From NCBI GenBank assembly GCA_945787265.1, contig CALZHS010000109.1:1-6212 (forward strand): DNA of 6,212 nucleotides, in the 5' to 3' direction. Below, one piece after another: positions 1 through 5,810 of this stretch. Made by a program: the position numbers and the translations under genes. Numbering within the stretch: the stretch's first letter is position 1; every line of letters starts with the position of its first letter. The notes below the pieces were generated by a model. That model worked only from the letters and a program-made list of their open reading frames with translations. It was not told the DNA's origin and made no database searches. The DNA is from an uncultured Gammaproteobacteria bacterium (GTDB lineage: Bacteria > Pseudomonadota > Gammaproteobacteria > GCA-001735895).

Positions 1-20
1 TGCCTGAACCAGCACAGCCC

Positions 21-36
21 GTATACCGCGAATTCG
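21..36 (+). repeat. Imperfect 16-bp direct repeat, copy 1
   Basis: GTATACCGCGAATTCG at 21-36 matches GTATACTGCGAATTCG at 210-225 in 15 of 16 bases. Each copy is built from two small palindromes, GTATAC and CGAATTCG, separated by two bases. The flanking bases do not match. The copies are 189 bp apart, a multiple of three. The function is unknown: a duplicated operator, a decayed duplication or coincidence are all possible. Confidence 0.4.
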
Positions 37-207
37 AGGTGATATTGAGGTATGACTGTCCGCTTCGGCAGCATGGCCTGGATACGTGATTCCGGGACGT
101 GACGGGATGCCCCGGATCTCGATCGCAACTGGCGACAGACCCGGATTGATGCATGCAGCTGGCGATCGGGGAAATTTTGTTCAACGGCTTTATCTTGACA
201 ACACGAT

Positions 208-216
208 TGGTATACT
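208..216 (+). promoter_or_regulatory. Candidate extended -10 promoter for slyD
   Basis: TGGTATACT fits the extended -10 pattern TGnTATAAT with five of six core bases. A perfect TTGACA lies at 195-200, but only 10 bp separate it from the hexamer, too close to act as its -35 box. An extended -10 element can work with a poor -35. Transcription from here would start near 223 and give a leader of about 145 nt before slyD. Seen by eye only. Confidence 0.35.
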
Positions 217-225
217 GCGAATTCG
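210..225 (+). repeat. Imperfect 16-bp direct repeat, copy 2
   Basis: This is the second copy of the repeat at 21-36, differing by one base (T for C at the seventh position). That change turns the overlapping hexamer into TATACT, a closer match to a sigma-70 -10 box than the first copy's TATACC. If this copy is part of the slyD promoter, a protein binding the repeat would cover the -10 region and start site. No regulator can be named from the sequence. Confidence 0.4.
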
Positions 226-285
226 CACGGCCCGTCGAAATATTCAAGTACACCCGTCTGTCTTTGCGATCAACGCCTCCGCCGG

Positions 286-317
286 CTGCACCCGGCTATA
301 ACGCACCGGTGGTGCAG
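286..317 (+). promoter_or_regulatory. Hairpin in the presumed slyD leader
   Basis: CTGCACC (286-292) is complementary to GGTGCAG (311-317). The stem can continue with CGG (293-295) pairing with CCG (306-308) across a two-base bulge, leaving a loop of about ten bases. A competing smaller hairpin, GCACC/GGTGC at 303-315, uses part of the same sequence. No T-run follows, so it is not a typical terminator. It ends about 50 nt before the slyD start codon, so it could affect leader stability or be chance. No known riboswitch class is recognised. Confidence 0.3.
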
Positions 318-366
318 GGTGGAGTTACTCTCTGCCGACCCAGGAACAGATACAGGAAAGACCGAC

Positions 367-852
367 ATGACTATTAGCCAACAGAAGGTTGTCACGATTC
401 ATTACAAGGTTGTCGATGTTGCCAGCGATGAAGTTATCGATTCATCCGAGGATGGTGATCCGATGACTTACCTGCATGGTGCCAGAAATATCATTCCCGG
501 GCTCGAGCAAGCGCTCGAGGGGAAAGTGGTTGGAGACGAATTCGAAGTCACGGTGGAACCGGGTGACGCTTACGGCGAGTATAGTGAAGACCGCATCCAG
601 GTCGTGCCGAAAGAAGCCTTCCAGGAAATGGAAACGATAGAACCCGGCATGATGGTTACCGCACAAACCGATCAGGGTCAGATCAACCTGGTTGTCACCG
701 AAGTCGATGAAGCCACGGTAACGGTCGATGCCAATCACCCGCTTGCTGGCAAATCGTTAAAATTCAGCGTCAAGATCGAGGCAGTGCGCGATGCCAGCGA
801 AGAAGAGCTGGAGCACGGCCATGTGCACGGACCGGGGGGGCACGACCACTAG
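367..852 (+). CDS. slyD: SlyD-type FKBP peptidyl-prolyl cis-trans isomerase / metallochaperone
   Basis: SlyD is a cytoplasmic peptidyl-prolyl isomerase and folding chaperone; in E. coli it also binds nickel and assists hydrogenase maturation. The 161-residue protein has the split FKBP fold: an N-terminal part (about 1-75) with YLHG (35-38), the IPGLE motif (43-47) and DAYGEY (67-72); the chaperone 'insert-in-flap' region (about 76-120) with VPKEAF; then NHPLAGK (123-129) and a closing strand. The tail after EEELEHGHVHG is His-rich (H150, H152, H154, H159, H161) but much shorter than in E. coli and lacks cysteine, so metal capacity is probably reduced. The ATG at 367 is preceded by AGGAAAG (354-360); an in-frame GTG at 319 would add residues unlike the family and has no good ribosome binding site. 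A run of seven G lies in the tail codons at 834-840. The gene ends 10 bp from a convergent gene. Confidence 0.93.
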   Translation: MTISQQKVVTIHYKVVDVASDEVIDSSEDGDPMTYLHGARNIIPGLEQALEGKVVGDEFEVTVEPGDAYGEYSEDRIQVVPKEAFQEMETIEPGMMVTAQTDQGQINLVVTEVDEATVTVDANHPLAGKSLKFSVKIEAVRDASEEELEHGHVHGPGGHDH

Positions 853-862
853 CCCTGCAGGA

Positions 863-1690
863 TCAGGGATTTAATGCTTCGCTCTGGCGCTTGATATTGA
901 CCAGGGTCTGCAGGCGGGTCAGCAAATCTTCTTCGCCGATTGGCTTGGTAATGAAGTCATTGGTTCCGGCGCCGAATATTGCGGTGAAATCGGTGCGTTC
1001 GTCCTCTCCGGGCTCGATTGTCATCAGCAGTATCGGTAGCGCCAGATAGTCCAGCTCAAGCTCGTTACGAATAGTCTGGATCAATTCGTAGCCGTTCACA
1101 TCGCTGGCCAGCATCAGGTCAGTAATCATGACATCGATGCTGCAGCTGCCATTGGCGGCCAGGTCCTGTTTGAGAAATTCGATTACTGCATCGGCGTCAC
1201 GGAAATGGAAATACTCGATGCCGTTTTTCTCCAGTATTCCTGTGGTGATTGCGGTTGAGGTCGCACTTTTATCGACGTATAGAATTCGAACCGGTAGTTC
1301 GTTGTGGGTACCAAGGAAGTTAAGAATGAAGTTAACCAGTGGTTTCGTCCCATCGGCCTTGTCAAAGTAAGCTGTTACCGCGTCGGTATCTTCCATGTCG
1401 CCGCCCACGATGCGAGGTTCGGTATCACCCGAGACGACGAAAATGGCGGTTTCCTTATTCTTTGGCGTTTGTCGAATCTGCTCGATTAGTTCATAACCAT
1501 CGATATCCGGTAGCGAGATACCGGTAGTGATGATTTCAAATTCATAGCGTTTGACCGCCGTCATCGCCTCCTTGCCGTTTGCACAGGCGATGATGTCAAG
1601 ATCGGGCGCACGGTCCGAGATTTCCTTGAACAGAATCGCGCGCGCTGAATCTGAAGAATCAATCAGTAATAGTCGACGTTTTGAGGGCAT
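863..1690 (-). CDS. Tandem receiver-domain response regulator without output domain
   Basis: The 275-residue protein consists of two CheY-like receiver domains (about 6-127 and 134-268) and nothing else. Receiver 2 is canonical: acidic D140, phosphoacceptor D191 in ITDLML, T224, and the K249-P250 pair after GAGTNDFIT. Receiver 1 is degenerate: the motif reads ITTGISLP, so G57 (GGT codon) replaces the phosphorylated Asp, and S12 follows D11 where a second acidic residue is usual. S87 and K111 are kept. No DNA-binding, GGDEF, HD-GYP or PP2C domain follows; the protein stops after a helix (about 256-271) that often leads into an output domain. It starts 5 bp after the ftsX stop with no clear ribosome binding site, suggesting translational coupling in the ftsYEX operon. 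It probably signals through protein-protein contact. The REC-REC layout recalls the N-terminus of PleD, but that is only architectural likeness. No specific family name is justified. Confidence 0.88.
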   Translation of the reverse strand: MPSKRRLLLIDSSDSARAILFKEISDRAPDLDIIACANGKEAMTAVKRYEFEIITTGISLPDIDGYELIEQIRQTPKNKETAIFVVSGDTEPRIVGGDMEDTDAVTAYFDKADGTKPLVNFILNFLGTHNELPVRILYVDKSATSTAITTGILEKNGIEYFHFRDADAVIEFLKQDLAANGSCSIDVMITDLMLASDVNGYELIQTIRNELELDYLALPILLMTIEPGEDERTDFTAIFGAGTNDFITKPIGEEDLLTRLQTLVNIKRQSEALNP

Positions 1691-1695
1691 TTTTG

Positions 1696-2652
1696 CTAGG
1701 TTGGCTCTATTTGATTCAAGTGCCGCGCCACTGCGATCCAGGACCCGGCTAGCCCGAGTAGGGTACTTGATGTTATCAGGATGATAAAGTCGTTAAACGA
1801 AAATGTGATCAGGCTCATATCAGACTTATATAGCAGATTTAGGCGTTCGAGTGGGCCTGAAATCGAAAGGTAGCCAACCTCGACGATCAACCACGAAATG
1901 ATGCCGCCCAGTAAGCCATACCAGACGCCGCCGTAGAGAAATGGCCGCCGAATGAATGCGTCGGTAGCGCCGATTAGCTTGGTGACGATGATTTCCTGGT
2001 AGCGATTCTGGATATCGAGCCTGATCGTGTTACCAATAATCAGCAGTACCGCGCAGGAGAACAGTACCGTAATAATCACGACCGAGCGCCGCGCAATTTC
2101 AATAATCGTGTAAAGTCGCTCCAGCCACTCCGTATCGAGCTTGGCGATATCGACCTCGGGCATCGCCTGCAGATTATTGAGCAGGTTGCGAACCGCAAAA
2201 GTATCGGTCTCTCCTGGCTCGACGATAATGGTATGCGGCAGTGGATTGGAACTCAGGGTATCGATGCTCTTGCCAAATCCTGAGTCCTTGCGGAATTCTT
2301 CGAGCGATTGATCACGCGAGATAAATCGGGTTGAATCGACATGCTCCATTTTGGCGATCCGCTTGTCGATTTCACGGGCCTGTTTTTCGTCGATCTTGAG
2401 ATCAAGAAACAGGCTGATCTGGGAGCTCGAACGGAAATCGCCGGAGATTGCGTCGACATTTTTTAGAAACAGGTAGAAGCCTCCCGGCAGTGACAGCGTT
2501 ATGCCGATCACGGCGACTGTCATAATGGTGGTTGCCGGCGCCGCATAGATCTTGCGCAGGCTGAAAACCAGCGACTGCAGGTGATGTAACAGGTAGGCTG
2601 AAATGCGATTTGAAGTCGCTGGCTTGTGGCGACGAATATTACTGCCAGCCAC
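1696..2652 (-). CDS. ftsX: Cell division protein FtsX (ABC transporter permease-like)
   Basis: FtsX is the inner-membrane partner of FtsE; in E. coli the complex recruits and activates the EnvC-amidase system at the septum. With the start chosen here the protein has 318 residues: a basic cytoplasmic N-terminus, TM1 (about 41-63), a periplasmic domain (about 64-185) containing FISRDQSLEEFRKDSGFG and NPLPHTI, TM2 (about 190-210), the cytoplasmic KLIGATDAFIRRPFLYGG loop (225-242) typical of FtsX, then TM3 (about 237-260) and TM4 near the C-terminus. The start is taken as GTG at 2652 because GGAG lies seven bases upstream, giving a 14-bp overlap with the end of ftsE. An ATG at 2685 would add 11 residues and a 47-bp overlap but has no visible ribosome binding site. 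Identity is firm; the start is likely but not proven. Confidence 0.93.
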   Translation of the reverse strand: MAGSNIRRHKPATSNRISAYLLHHLQSLVFSLRKIYAAPATTIMTVAVIGITLSLPGGFYLFLKNVDAISGDFRSSSQISLFLDLKIDEKQAREIDKRIAKMEHVDSTRFISRDQSLEEFRKDSGFGKSIDTLSSNPLPHTIIVEPGETDTFAVRNLLNNLQAMPEVDIAKLDTEWLERLYTIIEIARRSVVIITVLFSCAVLLIIGNTIRLDIQNRYQEIIVTKLIGATDAFIRRPFLYGGVWYGLLGGIISWLIVEVGYLSISGPLERLNLLYKSDMSLITFSFNDFIILITSSTLLGLAGSWIAVARHLNQIEPT

Positions 2653-3337
2653 TATCTGTCTCCGCGCGATTGTGTTCAAGGTCATTAAGGACCAGTTGGC
2701 CCCGGTTCAGCGTCAGGCGGGGTTTATCCAGTTCATCGATCAGGTCAAGATCGTGGCTCGCGACCAGCACCGTGACACCGACCTGGTTGAAATCGACGAA
2801 AATTTGCATGATTTCCCGCGATAGCTCCGGATCGAGGTTGCCGGTGGGCTCATCGGCAAGCAGTAACATTGGTTTATGTACCACCGCGCGCGCAATCCCG
2901 ACGCGTTGTTGTTCGCCGCCGGAAAGTGTAATCGGCATCGACTTTTCCTTGTGCCGTAACCCGACCTTATCAAGCGCGGCACGTGTGCGTTTGGCGATTT
3001 CCTGGGGCCGATATCCCTGTATATTCAGGGGCAGGGCCACGTTATCGAAGACGCTGCGATCAAACAATAGCTGGTGATCCTGAAATATGATGCCGATATT
3101 ACGCCGAATATAAGGTATGCGATAACGTGGCATGTTGTTGAGGTTGATGCGGTTTAACAGCGCCTGGCCGCGGGTCGGTTTCTCGATCAGCGCGATGATT
3201 TTCAACAACGTGCTCTTGCCTGCGCCCGAGTGCCCGGTGATAAAAGCCATTTCGCCGTCGCCCAGCTTGAGAGAAACATCGCTAAGTGCCTCGTAGCCAC
3301 CCTCGAAGCGCTTGGTTACATTGTGAAATTCAATCAT
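2639..3337 (-). CDS. ftsE: Cell division ATP-binding protein FtsE
   Basis: FtsE is the cytoplasmic ATPase of the FtsEX complex, which couples ATP hydrolysis to peptidoglycan hydrolase activation during division. The 232-residue protein has every ABC ATPase motif: Walker A GHSGAGKST (35-43, K41), Q-loop Q86 in IIFQDH, signature LSGGEQ (138-143), Walker B LLLADE (158-163, catalytic E163), D-loop GNLD (166-169) and H-loop H195 in ASHD. GEMAFITGHSGAGKST and the FQDH-LL-DR stretch are FtsE-like rather than LolD- or MacB-like. Length matches the family (about 220-230). The ATG at 3337 gives the usual MIxFxxV start, although no clear ribosome binding site precedes it. It begins 16 bp after the ftsY stop and overlaps ftsX, as expected for an ftsYEX operon. 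Confidence 0.96.
   Translation of the reverse strand: MIEFHNVTKRFEGGYEALSDVSLKLGDGEMAFITGHSGAGKSTLLKIIALIEKPTRGQALLNRINLNNMPRYRIPYIRRNIGIIFQDHQLLFDRSVFDNVALPLNIQGYRPQEIAKRTRAALDKVGLRHKEKSMPITLSGGEQQRVGIARAVVHKPMLLLADEPTGNLDPELSREIMQIFVDFNQVGVTVLVASHDLDLIDELDKPRLTLNRGQLVLNDLEHNRAETDSGWQ
2660..2663 (-). promoter_or_regulatory. Ribosome binding site deciding the ftsX start
   Basis: GGAG on the minus strand lies seven bases before the GTG at 2652-2650, inside the last codons of ftsE. No comparable sequence precedes the upstream in-frame ATG at 2685. This favours the shorter FtsX and implies that its translation begins within ftsE, which would help keep the two subunits in balance. Confidence 0.55.
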
Positions 3338-3353
3338 CAGGTCGGAAGCGGCA

Positions 3354-4319
3354 TCAGGCGTCGGTCAACAGGGCGTCGACAAATTCGGCATGATCGAAAC
3401 GACGCAGGTCATCAACCGTTTCGCCAATGCCAATGTAGCGGATAGGGGTTTGCAGCTGTTCAGCCACGTTAAAAATCATGCCTCCTTTGGCAGTGCCGTC
3501 GAGTTTGGTCAGAATTATTCCTGAAATCCCAATCGTGTCCCGAAAATTGCTTGCCTGCGCGAGGGCATTTTGCCCGGTTCCCGCATCGAGCACCAGCAAG
3601 GTTTCCTGGGGTGCCGCCGGATCGAGCTTGCTCATAACACGTTTAATCTTCTCCAGCTCATCCATGAGGCTTGATTGCGTATGCAATCTTCCGGCTGTAT
3701 CAGCGATCAGCACGTCAATTCCGCGTGCCTGCGCCGACTGCAGTGCATCATAGATGACCGACGCGGAATCTGCGCCCTGGCCCTGGCGGATAACCGGCAC
3801 GTCGAGGCGCTCACCCCAGGTCTGCAACTGCTCGACCGCCGCGGCACGAAAGGTATCACCCGCGGCCAGCATTACCTTGAGTCCCTGGTTTTTGAATTGC
3901 TGGGCGAGCTTTCCGACCGTGGTGGTCTTGCCAGCGCCGTTGACGCCGACCATCAATATAACGAAAGGCTTTTTGCTGGTATCGATCTGCAGCGGAATCG
4001 AGCAGGGTTCGAGAATCTCCATCATCGTATTTTTAAGCGCACCGATCAGGCTATCACCATCACCCAGTTGCTTGCGTTGCAGCGACTCGGTGAGGCGTGA
4101 AGTAATTTTCTGGGTTGCCTGGATACCGACGTCAGCCAGCAGCAACTGGTCTTCCAGTTGCTCCAGTAACTCCGCATCGATCTGTTTCTTGCCTAGCAGC
4201 AAATCGGCCAGCCCACTCGACAGGTTTTGCCTGGTTTTCGAGAGGCGCTGGCGCAGGGACGCAAACAGGCCTGTCGGGGCTTGACCCTCGTTTTTGTCCG
4301 TAGATTTAAATCCGAACAT
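3354..4319 (-). CDS. ftsY: Signal recognition particle receptor FtsY
   Basis: FtsY is the membrane-associated GTPase receptor that pairs with Ffh/SRP and delivers translating ribosomes to the Sec translocon. The 321-residue protein has the helical N domain (about 20-110) and the SRP-type G domain: P-loop GVNGAGKTTT (125-134), DTFR (155-158) of the insertion-box region, DTAGR (207-211), TKLDG (271-275) and GIGE (297-300), with the closing DDLRRF. The acidic A domain that makes E. coli FtsY almost 500 residues long is essentially absent; only about 20 residues, with a possible amphipathic stretch GLFASLRQRLSKTR (17-30), precede the N domain. The ATG at 4319 has a weak GGAA upstream. It is the first gene of the minus-strand operon with ftsE, ftsX and the tandem-receiver gene, and is divergent from rsmD. 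Confidence 0.96.
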   Translation of the reverse strand: MFGFKSTDKNEGQAPTGLFASLRQRLSKTRQNLSSGLADLLLGKKQIDAELLEQLEDQLLLADVGIQATQKITSRLTESLQRKQLGDGDSLIGALKNTMMEILEPCSIPLQIDTSKKPFVILMVGVNGAGKTTTVGKLAQQFKNQGLKVMLAAGDTFRAAAVEQLQTWGERLDVPVIRQGQGADSASVIYDALQSAQARGIDVLIADTAGRLHTQSSLMDELEKIKRVMSKLDPAAPQETLLVLDAGTGQNALAQASNFRDTIGISGIILTKLDGTAKGGMIFNVAEQLQTPIRYIGIGETVDDLRRFDHAEFVDALLTDA

Positions 4320-4420
4320 CGTTTTTCCGGCAATTAGAATTCAGGCACAATATGCTAACAGAAAGCGATTCCATCTGTGCAGCTCTGAACCGCATTTTAA
4401 GTTCCAACCGGGCCACGAAT
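4320..4420. promoter_or_regulatory. Divergent ftsY / rsmD promoter region
   Basis: This 101-bp space separates two divergently read genes, so it should hold a promoter for each; part of it would be coding if rsmD began at the earlier ATG (4352). I see only weak boxes. On the plus strand TATGCT (4351-4356) resembles a -10 box without a good -35. On the minus strand TCTAAT (4338-4333) matches five of six -10 bases but lies very close to the ftsY start and has only a poor -35. Neither is convincing alone. Confidence 0.3.
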
Positions 4421-4984
4421 ATGAAATCTCAAGTCAGGATTATCGGCGGTAAATGGCGCGGGCGTAAACTCGGGGTCGTCGATGCGGCGGACTTGCGTCC
4501 AACACCTGATCGTATCCGCGAAACCTTGTTTAACTGGCTGGGACCGGAACTAAGGGACGCTAACGTACTTGATTGCTTTGCCGGCAGTGGTGTGCTGGGT
4601 TTTGAGGCACTTTCGCGAGGTGCCCGCCGGGTCACCGCGCTCGAGCGGCAGCCGCGCGTGCTGGCAAACCTGCGTGACCAGGCGCAGCGCCTGGAGGCTT
4701 CCACGTTTGAAATTATCGCGGGTGACAGTCGGAATTTAATCGAACAATTGCGGCAAAGATTCGACATTGTCTTTATTGATCCCCCCTATGCAAAACCGCA
4801 ATTGCGCGCCCAGGTTTTTGAGCAGCTGGAAATTCACGATTGTCTGCAACCCGGTGCAATAATCTATTTTGAGTGGCCGCTGTCCGAGCATTTTGACTTG
4901 CCCTCGGCCAGCCTGCGATGGTTGAAGCAGAAAAGTGCGGGCCAGGTCAAATATGCTATAGCCGAATGGCAGGGAAGCCGTTAA
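4421..4984 (+). CDS. rsmD: 16S rRNA (guanine-966-N2)-methyltransferase RsmD
   Basis: RsmD transfers a methyl group from S-adenosylmethionine to N2 of G966 in 16S rRNA, acting on assembling 30S subunits. The 187-residue protein opens with the RIIGGKWRGRKL motif (6-17), followed by LRPTPDRIRETLFNWL (25-40), the SAM-binding motif VLDCFAGSGVLGFEALSRGA (49-68), acidic E75 at the end of the next strand, GDS (101-103) and the catalytic DPPY (120-123). I chose the ATG at 4421 because it places the first motif at the N-terminus as in E. coli RsmD. An in-frame ATG at 4352 would add 23 residues without family likeness, although it has a weak AGG upstream; the chosen start also has a poor ribosome binding site, so the start is uncertain. 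It is divergent from ftsY, a common gammaproteobacterial arrangement, and 52 bp before coaD. Confidence 0.93.
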   Translation: MKSQVRIIGGKWRGRKLGVVDAADLRPTPDRIRETLFNWLGPELRDANVLDCFAGSGVLGFEALSRGARRVTALERQPRVLANLRDQAQRLEASTFEIIAGDSRNLIEQLRQRFDIVFIDPPYAKPQLRAQVFEQLEIHDCLQPGAIIYFEWPLSEHFDLPSASLRWLKQKSAGQVKYAIAEWQGSR

Positions 4985-5036
4985 AATCGGCCGATCATTC
5001 AGCCCGGCACCAGATGCTGGAACACAGAGGTAATCC

Positions 5037-5525
5037 ATGACGGGTATTGCAGTTTATCCGGGCACTTTCGACCCGGTAACCCGCGGCCATATCGACATTT
5101 GCGAGCGCGCTCTGCAGATGTTCGATCACGTCGTGATCGGAGTTGCCGACAGTCTCGCCAAGGAACCTTTCTTCAATATTGAAGAGCGCCTCGATATGCT
5201 GAGACTTGTTTTTGACGACAATGAACATATATCGGTAAAACCGTTTTCGGGTTTGCTCATCGACTTTGCACGCGATTGTGGCGCCGATGTCATTGTGCGG
5301 GGTCTGCGGGCGATTTCGGATTTTGAATACGAAGTCCAGCTGGCGGGTATGAATCGGTCCCTGGCGCCGGAAATAGAAACGGTTTTTCTGACCGCGGCAC
5401 AACGCTATGCTTTCGTGTCATCAAGCCTGGTACGAGAAATTGCCCGCTTGAACGGGGATGTCTCGGAGTTCCTGCATCCGGAAATCCTGCGTCGACTGAC
5501 TGAAAAGCTGGAGGCCAGCAAGTAA
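5037..5525 (+). CDS. coaD: Phosphopantetheine adenylyltransferase CoaD
   Basis: CoaD catalyses the penultimate step of coenzyme A synthesis, joining ATP and 4'-phosphopantetheine to give dephospho-CoA and pyrophosphate, in the cytoplasm. The 162-residue protein has the family's usual length. It shows the nucleotidyltransferase motif GTFDPVTRGH (9-18, with T10 and H18), K42, the RGLR motif (88-91), the DFEYE stretch (95-99) and the second nucleotide-binding motif VSSSLVRE (126-133). The ATG at 5037 has AGAGG (5026-5030) at a six-base spacing, so the start is secure. It follows rsmD by 52 bp and precedes the ferredoxin gene by 24 bp, so coaD and yfhL are very likely co-transcribed, possibly with rsmD. 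Nothing odd is seen. Confidence 0.97.
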   Translation: MTGIAVYPGTFDPVTRGHIDICERALQMFDHVVIGVADSLAKEPFFNIEERLDMLRLVFDDNEHISVKPFSGLLIDFARDCGADVIVRGLRAISDFEYEVQLAGMNRSLAPEIETVFLTAAQRYAFVSSSLVREIARLNGDVSEFLHPEILRRLTEKLEASK

Positions 5526-5549
5526 CGTGTTATACAGGAGATTCAGAAC

Positions 5550-5801
5550 GTGGCATTGATGATCACCGACGAATGCATCAATTGCGATGTTTGTGAGCCG
5601 GAATGCCCGAATGATGCGATTTCACCGGGCGCGGAGTATTACGAAATCGATCCCCTGTTGTGTACCGAGTGCGTGGGGCATTTCGAAACCTCTCAGTGTG
5701 TCGAGGTCTGCCCCGTCGATTGCATCCCGTTTAACCCGGATTACCCGGAAACGCAGGAGCAGTTACTCGAGAAGTATAATCATCTGATGGCAAGCGATTG
5801 A
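5550..5801 (+). CDS. yfhL: YfhL-type 2[4Fe-4S] ferredoxin
   Basis: This small cytoplasmic electron carrier of 83 residues binds two [4Fe-4S] clusters. Ligands are C9, C12, C15 and C19 (CxxCxxCxxxCP) and C38, C41, C50 and C54. The eight-residue gap between C41 and C50 (CVGHFETSQC) and the C-terminal extension are the marks of the Allochromatium vinosum / YfhL / Pseudomonas Fdx1 type, whose clusters have unusually low potentials. An extra C58 is present. The start is GTG at 5550: AGGAG (5536-5540) lies nine bases upstream, and the resulting MALMIT matches the family N-terminus, whereas the ATG three codons later is too far from that site. The redox partner is not known from the sequence. It sits directly behind coaD, as in Pseudomonas. 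The gene could equally be named fdx. Confidence 0.95.
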   Translation: MALMITDECINCDVCEPECPNDAISPGAEYYEIDPLLCTECVGHFETSQCVEVCPVDCIPFNPDYPETQEQLLEKYNHLMASD

Positions 5802-5810
5802 AATAGCTTC

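Larger units (their letters stand above)
1..366. other. Gene-free stretch upstream of slyD
   Basis: No coding region here is convincing. Short open frames on both strands have no recognisable protein content and no good ribosome binding site. A plus-strand frame open from the left edge to a stop at 87-89 could be the last 28 codons of a gene outside the window, and a minus-strand frame from an ATG at 74-72 runs off the left edge; neither can be identified. What can be seen is a 16-bp imperfect direct repeat (21-36 and 210-225), an extended -10 promoter-like element (208-216) and a hairpin (286-317) in the presumed slyD leader. No tRNA or rRNA is evident. Confidence 0.6.

Noticed and set aside
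1..89. Plus-strand partial open frame from the left edge ending at 87-89, or minus-strand frame from ATG 74-72 running off the edge
   Set aside because: Both are under 30 codons, with no recognisable motif and no clear ribosome binding site, so neither can be called a gene.
91..116. TCCGGG/CCCGGA inverted repeat
   Set aside because: A six-base stem with a 14-base loop and no neighbouring signal; expected by chance in GC-rich non-coding DNA.
195..216. TTGACA and TATACT read as a classic sigma-70 promoter
   Set aside because: The spacing is 10 bp, far from the usual 17 bp. Only the extended -10 reading is kept, at low confidence.
153..377. Open frame of 74 codons before slyD
   Set aside because: No homology-like content and low-complexity Pro/Ala stretches; it overlaps the presumed slyD promoter and start and has no good ribosome binding site.
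2610..3077. Long open frame (155 codons) on the plus strand opposite ftsE
   Set aside because: Ser- and Arg-rich shadow of the well-supported ftsE gene; no domain pattern of its own.
3754..4284. Open frame of 176 codons on the plus strand opposite ftsY
   Set aside because: It is antisense to the conserved GTPase domain of ftsY and has a composition typical of shadow frames.
4986..4995. Perfect 10-bp palindrome ATCGGCCGAT after the rsmD stop
   Set aside because: Too short, with no loop for a hairpin and no T-run, so it is not a terminator; a chance palindrome or a binding site cannot be told apart.
4995..5402. Open frame of 135 codons on the minus strand opposite coaD
   Set aside because: Antisense shadow of coaD; every coaD motif is intact on the plus strand.
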